Source of the DNA: Candidatus Methylophosphatis roskildensis
Lineage (GTDB): Bacteria; Pseudomonadota; Gammaproteobacteria; Burkholderiales; Rhodocyclaceae
Reading direction: 5' to 3'
Length of the DNA stretch: 64,000 nucleotides
Assembly: GCA_016708905.1 (NCBI GenBank)
Contig: JADJEV010000003.1
Span: forward strand, 62,001 to 126,000
Below, in pieces: positions 52,801-61,484 of this stretch (positions are counted from its first letter, which is position 1; every line of letters begins with the position of its first letter). Below the pieces are notes generated by a model. It had not been told where the DNA came from. It saw nothing but the letters and a program-made list of their open reading frames with translations, and did no database searches. The translations under genes and the position numbers were made by a program.

Positions 52801-52833
52801 GCCGCCAGGGCCTGTGCCTTGGCGGCTTTTTTT
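52801..52833 (+). terminator. Intrinsic terminator of flhDC
   Basis: GCCGCCA...TGGCGGC stem followed by seven T residues (52827-52833), about 30 bases after the flhC stop. Confidence 0.88.
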
Positions 52834-52864
52834 GCTCCGCCGCAATGCGGCCCGACCCCCCTGC

Positions 52865-52891
52865 TCAAGTCCCGCCCCATGACGCCGATAT
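52865..52891 (+). promoter_or_regulatory. Sigma-28 (FliA) promoter of motAB
   Basis: TCAAGTCC-N11-GCCGATAT closely matches the FliA consensus (TAAAGTTT-N11-GCCGATAA), about 72 bases before the motA start and just after the flhDC terminator. Confidence 0.82.
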
Positions 52892-52962
52892 TTGCCTGGT
52901 CATAGGAAGAAGTCGCGGCGAGTCGAGTTTCGGCGTCGTCGCGCGCGACTGGGGAGTCAGCG

Positions 52963-53820
52963 ATGTTGCTCATTGTTGGATACGTGGTCATCCTCGCGGC
53001 AAGCGTGGGGACTTACGCCATCCACGGCAGTCTCGGGGCGCTGTGGGTGCCGGCCGAGTATCTGGCCATCGTCGGCCTGACGATCGGCGGCTTCGTCGCA
53101 GGCAATACTGGAAAAGTCATCAAGGCCACGCTCAAGGATCTGCCGGGGGTCTTCAAGGGCTCGAAGTTCTCCAAGGCGCTGTATATGGATCTGCTGGCGC
53201 TGCTGTTCGAGCTCCTGTCGAAGGTGCGCAAGGAAGGCCTGATGGCGATCGAGTCGGACATCGAGAATCCCGATGCGAGCCCGATCTTCTCCAAGTATCC
53301 GAACGTTGTCGGCGACCACCACGTGGTCGAGTTCATGACCGACTATCTGCGAATGATGGTGGGCGGCAATCTCAATGCCTTCGAGATCGAGAATCTGATG
53401 GATATCGAGATCGAGACCCACCATCACGAAGCCGAGACGGCGCCGCATGCGGTTTCGAAGGTGGCCGACTCGGTACCGGCCTTCGGTATCGTGGTCGCCG
53501 TGATGGGCGTGGTCAACGTCATGAGCTCGGTCGGCCAGCCGCCGGCCGTGCTGGGCAAGATGATCGGCGGTGCGCTTGTCGGGACGTTTCTCGGCATCCT
53601 GATCTCGTATGGTTTCGTCGCGCCGCTGGCCGGCCAGCTCGAGCAGAAGGCGGGCGAGGGCAGCAAGATCTATCAGTGCATCAAGGTCGTGCTGCTTGCC
53701 AGCATGAATGGCTATGCGCCCCAGGTGGCGGTCGAGTTCGGCCGCAAGGTGCTCTACTCGACCGAGCGTCCGACGTTTCTCGAACTCGAGGAAGACATCA
53801 AGAGCCGCAAGGGCAAATGA
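52963..53820 (+). CDS. motA: Flagellar motor stator protein MotA
   Basis: The 285-residue, four-helix protein has LLIVGYVVILAASVGTYAIH at the N-terminus, the charged cytoplasmic stretch RKEGLMAIESDIENP that contacts FliG, and the conserved proline helix PAFGIVVAVMGVVNVM. With MotB it forms the proton-driven stator. The start ATG at 52963 follows GGGGAGTCAGCG. motB follows after 97 bases. Confidence 0.96.
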   Translation: MLLIVGYVVILAASVGTYAIHGSLGALWVPAEYLAIVGLTIGGFVAGNTGKVIKATLKDLPGVFKGSKFSKALYMDLLALLFELLSKVRKEGLMAIESDIENPDASPIFSKYPNVVGDHHVVEFMTDYLRMMVGGNLNAFEIENLMDIEIETHHHEAETAPHAVSKVADSVPAFGIVVAVMGVVNVMSSVGQPPAVLGKMIGGALVGTFLGILISYGFVAPLAGQLEQKAGEGSKIYQCIKVVLLASMNGYAPQVAVEFGRKVLYSTERPTFLELEEDIKSRKGK

Positions 53821-53917
53821 TGCCAGGCAACTACGGGCGAACAATCAGGGCTGGAGGCTCGGTCGTCGCCCGTGGGCTACCACGGCGAGAGCGTGAGCGT
53901 TCGATCCGGAATCGAGC

Positions 53918-54898
53918 ATGAGCGACGATACCCAACAGCCAATCATCGTCAAACGCATCAAGAAGGGTGGCGGCGGCCATCACGGCGGGGCGTGGAAGAT
54001 CGCCTATGCCGACTTCGTCACGGCGATGATGGCGTTCTTCCTGCTGATGTGGCTGCTCGGTTCGACGGCCAAGGGCGATCTCAAGGGAATTGCCGACTAC
54101 TTCAACACGCCGCTCAAGGTGGCATTGATGGGAGGCTCCGGCTCGGGCGACAGTTCGAGCGTGCTGCAGGGCGGCGGTACTGATCTGACGCGCAGCACCG
54201 GTCAGGTGCGCCAGGGCGAGATTGACTCCAAGAAACGCACCATCAACCTGCAGGCGCTGCAAGCGGAGAAGGAGGGCAAGATGGCGCGGGCCGAGGCCGA
54301 GGCGAAGGAACGCGCCAGGCTCTCGGAACTCAAGGGCCAGATCGAGGCACTCGTCGAGGCAAATCCGTCCTTGCGGCCATTCAAGAACCAACTCCTGCTC
54401 GACATCACCAGCGAGGGTCTGCGCATCCAGATCGTCGATGAAAAGAATCGCCCGATGTTCGACAGCGCATCGGCCGAGCTGAAGCCCTATACGCGTGACA
54501 TCCTGCATGAGATCGGCCGGGTTCTGAATCAGGTCGAGAACCGGCTCAGCCTGTCCGGTCATACCGATGCGACCCAGTACGCCGGCGGAGATCGCGGGTT
54601 CTCCAACTGGGAGCTTTCCGCGAGCCGTGCCAATGCCTCTCGTCGCGAACTGATTGCCGGCGGAATGGACGAGAAGAAGGTGGTTCGTGTCGTCGGCCTG
54701 GCCTCGAGCATCCTGTTCGACAAGGATGATCCGACCAACCCGATCAACCGGCGTATCAGCATCATCGTCATGAACAAGCGCACCGAAGAAGCTCTCATGC
54801 GCGACGGCAACAGTCTGGACGTCGAAGCCGACAAGCCGCTCGATCCCGGCGACATCCCACCGCAGCTTCCCGGCGGAAGAGCAGGCAATGCGGAATAG
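53918..54898 (+). CDS. motB: Flagellar motor stator protein MotB
   Basis: The 326-residue protein has a short cytoplasmic N-terminus, one membrane helix with the essential aspartate in AYADFVTAMMAFFLLMWLLG, a plug/linker region, and a C-terminal OmpA-like peptidoglycan-binding domain (LSGHTDATQYAGG, NWELSASRANASRRELIAGG). It anchors the stator to the cell wall and carries protons with MotA. Confidence 0.96.
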   Translation: MSDDTQQPIIVKRIKKGGGGHHGGAWKIAYADFVTAMMAFFLLMWLLGSTAKGDLKGIADYFNTPLKVALMGGSGSGDSSSVLQGGGTDLTRSTGQVRQGEIDSKKRTINLQALQAEKEGKMARAEAEAKERARLSELKGQIEALVEANPSLRPFKNQLLLDITSEGLRIQIVDEKNRPMFDSASAELKPYTRDILHEIGRVLNQVENRLSLSGHTDATQYAGGDRGFSNWELSASRANASRRELIAGGMDEKKVVRVVGLASSILFDKDDPTNPINRRISIIVMNKRTEEALMRDGNSLDVEADKPLDPGDIPPQLPGGRAGNAE

Positions 54899-54982
54899 GG
54901 TTTCGACGGATCTGATTGCAATAGCGCAACGCCTGCGCGAAACGGAACGTCACCGCGGGCGGCAGGCCACAGCCAGGAAGGC

Positions 54983-55888
54983 ATGAGATCGCGACTGACA
55001 GGTATCGCAGCGGGCAGGTTGATGACAAGCGCGAGCCCGAGCCCCACGCAGCTTCAGTCCGGCGGGCAACGCGAGTTCGATTTCACCAACACCGACTTCG
55101 AACGCGTGCGCAAATTGATCTACGAGCACGCCGGGATTGCCCTATCGTCGATCAAGCGCGACATGGTGTACAGCCGACTGGCGCGGCGGCTGCGTGCCAC
55201 CGGGGCGAACAGCTTTTCCGTCTACCTCGACCGACTGCTGTCACGAGAGAACAGGGAATGGGAAGCGTTTGTCAATGCACTTACGACCAACCTGACCTCG
55301 TTCTTCCGCGAGTCACATCACTTCGACATCCTTGCGGGCGAGATCCGCAACAGGTGGTCGCACCGGCCGCTGAAGATCTGGTGCAGCGCCAGTTCTACCG
55401 GGGAAGAAGCCTACTCAATTGCAATTGCGGTGTGCGAGGCGTTCGGGTCCGCGACCCCGCCCGTGCAGATCCTCGCCAGCGATCTCGACACCCACTGCCT
55501 GGCAGAGGCCAGGACCGGTGTTTATCCGATGGAACGGGTCGAGCGGATTGACGCGTCGCGGCTGTCGCGATTCTTTCTCAAGGGTGCGGGCGAACAGGCC
55601 GGCATGGTGCGCGTGCGTCCGGACCTGGCTCGGCTGGTCGACTTCAAGCGCATCAACCTGCTCGATCCGAACTGGCCGCTGCACGGGCCGTTTGACGCGA
55701 TCTTCTGCCGCAACGTGATGATCTATTTCGACAAGCCGACGCAGTACAAGGTGCTGGCGCGCTTCAAGCCGCTGCTGCATCGGGACGGCCTGATTTTTGC
55801 CGGTCATTCGGAGAGCTATACTCACGCGACGGACCTGTTCCGCTCGATCGGCAGGACCGTCTATGAACGCGCGGACGCTGCCCGTTGA
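54983..55888 (+). CDS. cheR: Chemotaxis protein methyltransferase CheR
   Basis: The 301-residue enzyme methylates receptor glutamates with S-adenosylmethionine. Landmarks are FERVRKLIYEHAGIALSSIK, TTNLTSFFRESHHFD, WCSASSTGEEAYSIA (SAM site) and FDAIFCRNVMIYFDKPTQ. ATG 54983 has AGGAAGG very close upstream; ATG 55022 (MTSASPSPTQ) is an alternative start. It overlaps cheB by 26 bases. Confidence 0.94.
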   Translation: MRSRLTGIAAGRLMTSASPSPTQLQSGGQREFDFTNTDFERVRKLIYEHAGIALSSIKRDMVYSRLARRLRATGANSFSVYLDRLLSRENREWEAFVNALTTNLTSFFRESHHFDILAGEIRNRWSHRPLKIWCSASSTGEEAYSIAIAVCEAFGSATPPVQILASDLDTHCLAEARTGVYPMERVERIDASRLSRFFLKGAGEQAGMVRVRPDLARLVDFKRINLLDPNWPLHGPFDAIFCRNVMIYFDKPTQYKVLARFKPLLHRDGLIFAGHSESYTHATDLFRSIGRTVYERADAAR

Positions 55889-56960
55889 GGACGATGTGCT
55901 CTCCGAGCAACTGATGAGCATCAGGGTTCTGGTAATCGATGACTCGGCGCTGATGCGCGCCATTCTCGTCGAAGTCATAAACAGTGCCGCAGACATGGAA
56001 GTCGTTGGAGCCGCGCCGGACCCGCTCGTTGCCCGCGAAATGATCAAGCGGACCGAGCCCGATGTGATCACGCTAGATGTCGAAATGCCGAAAATGAAGG
56101 GCCTGCAGTCCCTCGATCGGCTGATGCGTCTGAGTCCGACGCCAGTAGTCATGATTTCGTCATTGGCCGGGCGCGGGTCGACCACCGCGCTGCGTGCGCT
56201 CGAACTGGGTACGGTGAACGTTGTCGCCAAGCTCGGCATCGATATGGCAAAAGGATTGGCCGAGTACGCTGATGAGGTTCGCGACAAGATTCGCATGGCG
56301 CACGGCTCGCGTCGGAAAATACCCGCCCCGGCTTTCAAGCCGCTGCCCATCGACCCCCGCACGAGTGCCGGCAGGCTGATCGCGATCGGAGCGTCCACTG
56401 GCGGCACTGAAGCGATCAAGACCGTGCTGAGCCAGATGCCGGAGAATGCGCCAGGCATCGTCATGGTCCAGCACATGCCCGAGACCTTCACGCCGTCTTT
56501 TGCGAGGCGACTCGATGGACTGTGTCGCATCCGCGTGAAGGAAGCCGAGAACTGCGAGCGGATTCTGCCGGGACACGCCTATCTGGCGCCCGGTCACTCG
56601 CATCTGCTGGTGCGCCGCCGTGGTACCGACTACCTCTGCGAACTTTCGAGCGGGGTGCCGGTGAATCGACATCGACCTTCGGTCGACGTCCTGTTCCAGT
56701 CGGTGGCGGAACATGCCGGAAGCCGCGCAGTCGCCGTACTGCTGACCGGCATGGGCAAGGACGGGGCGAAGGGCACGCTGGCGCTGTTCGCGGCCGGCGG
56801 TTACACCATCGCGCAGAGCGAGGCGAGCTGTGTTGTATACGGCATGCCGCGCGAGGCGGTGGCGCTGGGCGGCGTGCACGAGAGTGCTGCGCTCGGCGAG
56901 ATTGCCGCGCGCCTCGTCGCATCGCTGTCACGCCGCGAACCGGCGGCTGTGCGCGTTTGA
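55863..56960 (+). CDS. cheB: Chemotaxis protein-glutamate methylesterase CheB
   Basis: The 365-residue protein has a receiver domain (VLVIDDSALMRAIL, Asp in VITLDVEMPKMKG) and a methylesterase domain with the catalytic triad regions AIGASTGGTEAI (Ser), VMVQHMPETFT (His) and LLTGMGKDGAKG (Asp). It demethylates receptors opposite CheR. The start ATG 55863 is preceded by CAGGACC; ATG 55914, closer to the receiver, is a possible alternative. Confidence 0.94.
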   Translation: MNARTLPVEDDVLSEQLMSIRVLVIDDSALMRAILVEVINSAADMEVVGAAPDPLVAREMIKRTEPDVITLDVEMPKMKGLQSLDRLMRLSPTPVVMISSLAGRGSTTALRALELGTVNVVAKLGIDMAKGLAEYADEVRDKIRMAHGSRRKIPAPAFKPLPIDPRTSAGRLIAIGASTGGTEAIKTVLSQMPENAPGIVMVQHMPETFTPSFARRLDGLCRIRVKEAENCERILPGHAYLAPGHSHLLVRRRGTDYLCELSSGVPVNRHRPSVDVLFQSVAEHAGSRAVAVLLTGMGKDGAKGTLALFAAGGYTIAQSEASCVVYGMPREAVALGGVHESAALGEIAARLVASLSRREPAAVRV

Positions 56961-57000
56961 TTGCCCGCTCCGGTTATTCCGGCCAGGAGCGCTGCGCTGC

Positions 57001-57027
57001 CCAAGTGCGCCACCCCGACGCCGTTTA
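57001..57027 (+). promoter_or_regulatory. Sigma-28 (FliA) promoter of the STAS gene
   Basis: CCAAGTGC-N11-GCCGTTTA matches the FliA pattern, 30 bases before the STAS start, so this gene is probably a class III flagellar gene. Confidence 0.72.
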
Positions 57028-57057
57028 TGCACTACACAAAATGCATGGGGTGAGGCT

Positions 57058-57363
57058 ATGTGCGCAAATGTCGTTACGCGAGACAACTGTGCGGTCATCC
57101 AGTTGCATGGACGCTTCGACTTCAATGCGCATCGCGATGTTCGCGGCGCAGTCGATCGTGCGCTGAGCATCCCGGGCGCCGAGAGTGTCACCGTCGAAAT
57201 GAAGCGGGTCGACTACCTCGACAGTTCCGCGCTTGGCATGTTGCTTCTGGTGCGTGATAAGGCACGCGGCGCCAATCGAAACGTCGCGCTCTCCCGCGTC
57301 AATGGCAGCGTGCGCCAGGTGCTCGATATCGCCAACTTCGGCAGGCTGTTCGCCATCTCATGA
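57058..57363 (+). CDS. STAS-domain anti-sigma factor antagonist-like protein
   Basis: The 101-residue protein is a single STAS domain: VIQLHGRFDFNAHRDVRGAV, TVEMKRVDYLDSSALGMLLL with the phosphorylatable Ser in DSSALG, and ANRNVALSRVNGSVRQVLDI. It would be phospho-regulated by a partner kinase. The start ATG 57058 follows GGGGTGAGGCT and a FliA-type promoter. Its link to chemotaxis or c-di-GMP control is suggested only by position. Confidence 0.85.
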   Translation: MCANVVTRDNCAVIQLHGRFDFNAHRDVRGAVDRALSIPGAESVTVEMKRVDYLDSSALGMLLLVRDKARGANRNVALSRVNGSVRQVLDIANFGRLFAIS

Positions 57364-57562
57364 TCCAGGCGATCTCCGCCGGCTCCGACGCAGCGCACTC
57401 GTTGGAGTGGGCGGTGGTTGGAGCGGGAGTGATGCCGAGTGAAGCGCCCGATTTCTGCCTGTAAGTGAGGTTGCAGGCAATGCACAGCGTGCCCGAGGCG
57501 AGCCGAATGGGATGGCGTAGACATGTATGGCAAATGGCTTCGATCTCGCGTCGGCGATCAGC

Positions 57563-57589
57563 TCAAGTTGTGAACATCGCTTGTCGTAA
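57563..57589 (+). promoter_or_regulatory. Possible sigma-28 promoter of the CZB chemoreceptor gene
   Basis: TCAAGTT, a 13-base spacer and GTCGTAA (a one-base-deleted GCCGATAA) lie about 60 bases before the start at 57651. Weaker than the other three sites. Confidence 0.35.
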
Positions 57590-57650
57590 TCGGCTGCATA
57601 CGTTGCGATCCATCGCTCGCGGTGCCCAACCGAAACCCTGAGGAGTCACC

Positions 57651-58775
57651 ATGTTTTGCTCGAAGCATATCCAGGAGAACCAGCAGCTCCGCGAGAAACT
57701 CAACCAGGCGGAGGCGAAACTCAACGACCGCGCGAAAGAACTCGAAGCGCTGCGCACCGAGCGAGATGTCGCTTCTCGCAATTGCGATGAACTGCGCGTC
57801 CGCCAAGTCATGTTCGCGGGCGTTTTCGAGCGGATCGGGTTATACGGCGACTCGGTACAACAGGTGCAGGGAAGCCTTGCGCAACTGGCGATCGGAATGA
57901 AGGACGAGCGCGAGCACTCGATCCGTGCGGCTTCGACGCTAAACGCCAATCTGGTTGCGGTGGAGCGTATCGCCGGCAATCTGCGCGACATGTCCGAGCG
58001 CACCAGCGCGACATCCTCGAAGGTTGAGCAGCTCAACGAGCGCACCAGCCAGATTGGCGGCATCGTGCAACTGATCAAGGACGTCGCCGACCAGACCAAT
58101 CTGCTTGCCCTTAACGCAGCCATCGAGGCTGCCCGCGCCGGGGAGCAGGGCCGAGGCTTCGCCGTCGTCGCCGACGAGGTGCGAAAGCTTGCGGAACGCA
58201 CCGCCACAGCCACCCGCGACATAGCCTCGCTGGTCAGCACGATCCAGCAGGAAACGCGCGATGTCAAGGCGATGATGGAACTCAGCCCGCAACAAGCCAC
58301 CGAGTTTGCCCGAGACGGCGAAGAGGCGACACGCAGCATGCAGGGTTTGAACGATCTGACGCGCGGCATGACCGGAACTATCGCGGCATCGGCACTGCGA
58401 AGCTTCGTCGAGACCGCAAAATTTGACCACTTGGTGTTCAAACTGGAAATCTACCAGGTCTTCTTCGGCGTTTCAGCCAAACAGCCGGGAGATTTCGCCA
58501 GCCACACGACATGTCGACTCGGCAAGTGGTATTACGAGGGTGACGGCAAGGAGTGTTTCTCCAAGTTGCCGGGCTACAAGGAAGTCGAATCGCCGCACAT
58601 GCGTGTTCACAGGCACGGTGTGGAAGCTGTCCGGTGCTTCCATGCGCAGGCATTCGACCAAGGCCTGGTCGAGCTTCGTGAAATGGAGGCAGCCAGCCTA
58701 AACGTTCTGCAGGAACTCGAGCGCATGGCAGTCTCGGGACGCACCGATCCCAGTGTGCTTTGCGTGCATCACTGA
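57651..58775 (+). CDS. Soluble methyl-accepting chemotaxis protein with C-terminal CZB domain
   Basis: The 374-residue protein has no membrane helix. It starts with a coiled coil (about 5-50), a short receptor signalling domain with the intact tip KDVADQTNLLALNAAIEAAR...GFAVVADEVRKLAERT, and a CZB zinc-binding domain (about 255-350) with HLVFKLEIYQVFFG, the conserved cysteine in HTTCRLGKWYYEGD and VESPHMRVHRHG. Such TlpD-like cytoplasmic receptors sense zinc or oxidants such as HOCl. The start ATG 57651 follows GAGGAGTCACC. Confidence 0.9.
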   Translation: MFCSKHIQENQQLREKLNQAEAKLNDRAKELEALRTERDVASRNCDELRVRQVMFAGVFERIGLYGDSVQQVQGSLAQLAIGMKDEREHSIRAASTLNANLVAVERIAGNLRDMSERTSATSSKVEQLNERTSQIGGIVQLIKDVADQTNLLALNAAIEAARAGEQGRGFAVVADEVRKLAERTATATRDIASLVSTIQQETRDVKAMMELSPQQATEFARDGEEATRSMQGLNDLTRGMTGTIAASALRSFVETAKFDHLVFKLEIYQVFFGVSAKQPGDFASHTTCRLGKWYYEGDGKECFSKLPGYKEVESPHMRVHRHGVEAVRCFHAQAFDQGLVELREMEAASLNVLQELERMAVSGRTDPSVLCVHH

Positions 58776-59112
58776 CGGAACCATGCCGTGGGCCGCGGCA
58801 AACGGCAGGGTCGAGACGAGCGCGAAGACGGCGGACGGGACTGCAAAAGCGGTCAGCAGTGTCACTTCCCGAGCGGAAGGGCTGCGCGGTCTGGCCGCCA
58901 ACCTTGACGAGATGGCGGCGCGGTTCAAGGTGTGATGCGGACTTCCGACTGTGCTGAGTGCGGCGCCGCGGCGCCGCATTTTCATGGGGCATGACATGCC
59001 GCACGGCGCGGTCTTCTCAAGTACGCGACCCGACCGCCGTTATTCGGAGTGATTGGGTGCGCCCGAGGCAAGCCCGACAAATCATGCGGATCACCGTCCT
59101 GGAGCGCCAGCC
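58776..59112 (+). other. Gap with a chemoreceptor C-terminal remnant
   Basis: An open stretch ending at 58935 encodes GLRGLAANLDEMAARFKV, the usual last residues of a methyl-accepting chemotaxis protein, in a different frame from the gene before it. It is likely a decayed receptor end. A GCGGCGCCGC-type hairpin (about 58963-58977) follows, then the cheV promoter. Confidence 0.6.
59017..59043 (+). promoter_or_regulatory. Sigma-28 (FliA) promoter of the cheV gene
   Basis: TCAAGTAC-N11-GCCGTTAT matches the FliA consensus well, about 70 bases before the first cheV start. It may drive cheV-cheV-cheY-cheZ-cheA. Confidence 0.8.
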
Positions 59113-60078
59113 ATGTCAGAGCTGCTGAAGAACATCGATGCCCGGACCAGACTGGCCGGCACCAACAAGCTGGAGATCCTGCTTTTCACGCTGGGGCAGA
59201 ACAGCCGGACCGGTCGTCGCGAAACCTTCGGCATCAATGTGTTCAAGGTGCGAGAGGTGATGCGCCGGCCGGAGATTACCGCGGCGCCCGAGATGCAGGC
59301 GTCGGTCGAGGGCATGGTAAGTCTGCGCGGGGCACTGGTGCCGGTCGTCGATCTGGCCAGGTACGCCGGACTCGATACCGAATCTCCGCGCGATCTCATG
59401 ATCGTGACCGAGTACAACGGGCACATCCAGGGCTTCCTGGTCGAAGCCGTCGATACCATCCTGCGGATCGACTGGTCGCAGATGCGCGTGCCGCCCGAGA
59501 TGCTGACGGCCAATATGGGCGGCCTGGTCACCGCAGTCACCGAGCTGGCCGACCATCGGCTGGTGATGATGCTCGACGTCGAGAAGGTACTGTCGGAGAC
59601 CACCCACATCGACGACGAGTACCTGTTCAAGAACATCCAGCCAGTCCGGGCCCAGGGCGCAACGGTCTTCTTCGCCGACGATTCATCGGTTGCCCGCAAT
59701 CAGATCCAGCGCACGCTGGACGCGATGCAGGTGCCCTATGTCGCCGCAGTCAATGGCCGCCAGGCCTGGGAAGAGCTCGATCGCGTCGCCTCCTATGCGA
59801 TTGCCCACGGCCGCAGCGTGCGCGAGTCGCTCGCCCTGGTCCTGACCGATGTCGAGATGCCGGAAATGGATGGCTACATCCTGACCAGGAAGATCAAGAG
59901 CGATCCGCGCTTTGCCGGCGTGCCTGTGATCATGCATTCGTCCTTGTCCGGCATGACCAACCAGCATCTGGGCCGCTCGGTAGGTGTCGATGAATACGTG
60001 GCCAAGTTCGAGCCGCAGCGCCTGGCCGAAACGCTGGCGCGGATCCTCACCAAGGGTCGCGAGCGCGCTGCCGCATAA
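59113..60078 (+). CDS. cheV: Chemotaxis coupling protein CheV (first)
   Basis: The 321-residue protein has an N-terminal CheW-like domain (LEILLFTLGQ, TFGINVFKVREVMRRPEITA, LVPVVDLARYAG) and a C-terminal receiver (VFFADDSSVARNQIQ, Asp in LVLTDVEMPEMDGYIL, Lys in YVAKFEPQRL). It couples receptors to CheA and may act as a phosphate sink. The start ATG 59113 follows TGGAGCGCCAGCC. A second cheV follows 44 bases later. Confidence 0.95.
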   Translation: MSELLKNIDARTRLAGTNKLEILLFTLGQNSRTGRRETFGINVFKVREVMRRPEITAAPEMQASVEGMVSLRGALVPVVDLARYAGLDTESPRDLMIVTEYNGHIQGFLVEAVDTILRIDWSQMRVPPEMLTANMGGLVTAVTELADHRLVMMLDVEKVLSETTHIDDEYLFKNIQPVRAQGATVFFADDSSVARNQIQRTLDAMQVPYVAAVNGRQAWEELDRVASYAIAHGRSVRESLALVLTDVEMPEMDGYILTRKIKSDPRFAGVPVIMHSSLSGMTNQHLGRSVGVDEYVAKFEPQRLAETLARILTKGRERAAA

Positions 60079-60122
60079 GCTTACAAAACATCCACGCTGA
60101 AAGAGACCACGAGGCGAATCGA

Positions 60123-61055
60123 ATGGACAGACCCGACCACGCCCTGCTCGAAGCAGTCGATGCGCGCACTACGCTCGCCGGCAGTAACCGCATGGAGATC
60201 CTGCTGTTCTCGCTCGGTACCAGCGAGACCTTCGGCATCAACGTATTCAAGGTGCGCGAAGTCTCGCAGACGCCGTTCATCACCAAGGCACCCAACATGC
60301 CCGCTGGCGTGGAAGGGCTGATCTCCCTGCGCGGCAACGTGATTCCGGTGATTTCTCTGGCCAGCGCATTGAGCCTTCCCGGGGTTTCCGGGCGCGGCGG
60401 CTCGATGATGGTGACCGAGTACAGCAAGCGCACCCTCGGCTTCCTGGTGCACGAGGTCGACCGGATCATCCGCGTCGACTGGGACAAGGTGCATGCGCCG
60501 GAGAATGCTGGTGGGCAATCTTTGATCACGGCGATCACCCTGTTGTCCAACGGCAAGCTGGTGTCGATCCTCGATGTCGAAACCATACTCGCGAACACCT
60601 TCGGCGAGGCCGCCATCGGCGAGATCCCGACTCTGGGTTCCGAGCGCACGGTGAACGTCTTCTTCGTCGATGACTCGTCGGTCGCGCGCAAGAAGATCGC
60701 CGAGGTGCTGGACAAGCTGGGCGCTCGCCACAAGCATGCCCTGAACGGTCTCGAGGCATGGACCCGGCTGCAGGACATGGCAAACCATTTACGGGCCGCC
60801 GGACGTCCGGTGTCGGACGAAGTCGATCTGATCCTGGTCGACGCCGAGATGCCGGAAATGGACGGCTATGTGCTGACCCGCAACATCAAGAACGATTCCC
60901 GCTTCGCGGGCATCCAGGTCGTGATGCACTCGTCGCTCTCGTCCGAAGCCAATCGCGCCATGGGCAGAAGCGTCGGAGTGGACGCCTATGTCGACAAGTT
61001 CGATGGGGCGGTCCTCGCCGAAACCCTGCGCCCCTACCTGAACAAGACCCGCTGA
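60123..61055 (+). CDS. cheV: Chemotaxis coupling protein CheV (second)
   Basis: The 310-residue protein has the same layout as the preceding gene: CheW-like domain (MEILLFSLGTSETFGINVFK, GNVIPVISLASALSLPGVSG) and receiver (VFFVDDSSVARKKIA, Asp in LILVDAEMPEMDGYVL, Lys in YVDKFDGAVLAETL). The two are related but diverged, so the duplication is not recent. It probably serves different receptors. Confidence 0.95.
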   Translation: MDRPDHALLEAVDARTTLAGSNRMEILLFSLGTSETFGINVFKVREVSQTPFITKAPNMPAGVEGLISLRGNVIPVISLASALSLPGVSGRGGSMMVTEYSKRTLGFLVHEVDRIIRVDWDKVHAPENAGGQSLITAITLLSNGKLVSILDVETILANTFGEAAIGEIPTLGSERTVNVFFVDDSSVARKKIAEVLDKLGARHKHALNGLEAWTRLQDMANHLRAAGRPVSDEVDLILVDAEMPEMDGYVLTRNIKNDSRFAGIQVVMHSSLSSEANRAMGRSVGVDAYVDKFDGAVLAETLRPYLNKTR

Positions 61056-61075
61056 AGCAAAAGCCGGAGAGCACG

Positions 61076-61474
61076 ATGTCTGATCCGAAAATGAAATTCC
61101 TGGTAGTCGATGACTTCGCGACCATGCGCCGCATCGTGCGCAATCTGCTGAAAGAACTCGGCTTCGCCAATGTCGACGAGGCCGAGGACGGCGCGGTCGC
61201 GCTGCAGAGGCTGCAAGGCGGCGGCTTCGACTTCGTCGTCACCGACTGGAACATGCCGAACATGGACGGATTGCAACTGCTGCAGGCAGTACGCGCCAAT
61301 CCGGCGCTTGCGCATCTTCCGGTGCTGATGATCACGGCCGAGGCCAAGAAGGAGAACATCATCGCCGCCGCGCAGGCGGGTGCATCCGGCTACATCGTCA
61401 AGCCCTTCACGGCCGGCACGCTATCCGAAAAACTCTCGAAGATCTTCGAGAAGCAGAACGCGAAAGCGGCTTAG
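61076..61474 (+). CDS. cheY: Chemotaxis response regulator CheY
   Basis: The 132-residue single receiver domain has FLVVDDFATMRRIVRNLLKE, the phosphoacceptor Asp in FVVTDWNMPNMDGLQLL, Thr in VLMITAEAKKENI and Lys in YIVKPFTAGTLSEKL. Phospho-CheY binds FliM to change flagellar rotation. The start ATG 61076 follows CCGGAGAGCACG. cheZ follows ten bases downstream. Confidence 0.97.
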   Translation: MSDPKMKFLVVDDFATMRRIVRNLLKELGFANVDEAEDGAVALQRLQGGGFDFVVTDWNMPNMDGLQLLQAVRANPALAHLPVLMITAEAKKENIIAAAQAGASGYIVKPFTAGTLSEKLSKIFEKQNAKAA

Positions 61475-61484
61475 GGGAATCGCC

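Noticed and set aside
57360..57464. Short frame of 34 codons overlapping the STAS stop codon
   Set aside because: No ribosome site of its own beyond the overlap, no recognisable domain and a composition like neighbouring non-coding DNA.
60079..60122. Promoter between the two cheV genes
   Set aside because: The 44-base gap has no FliA or sigma-70 pattern that I can support; read-through from the upstream promoter is simpler.
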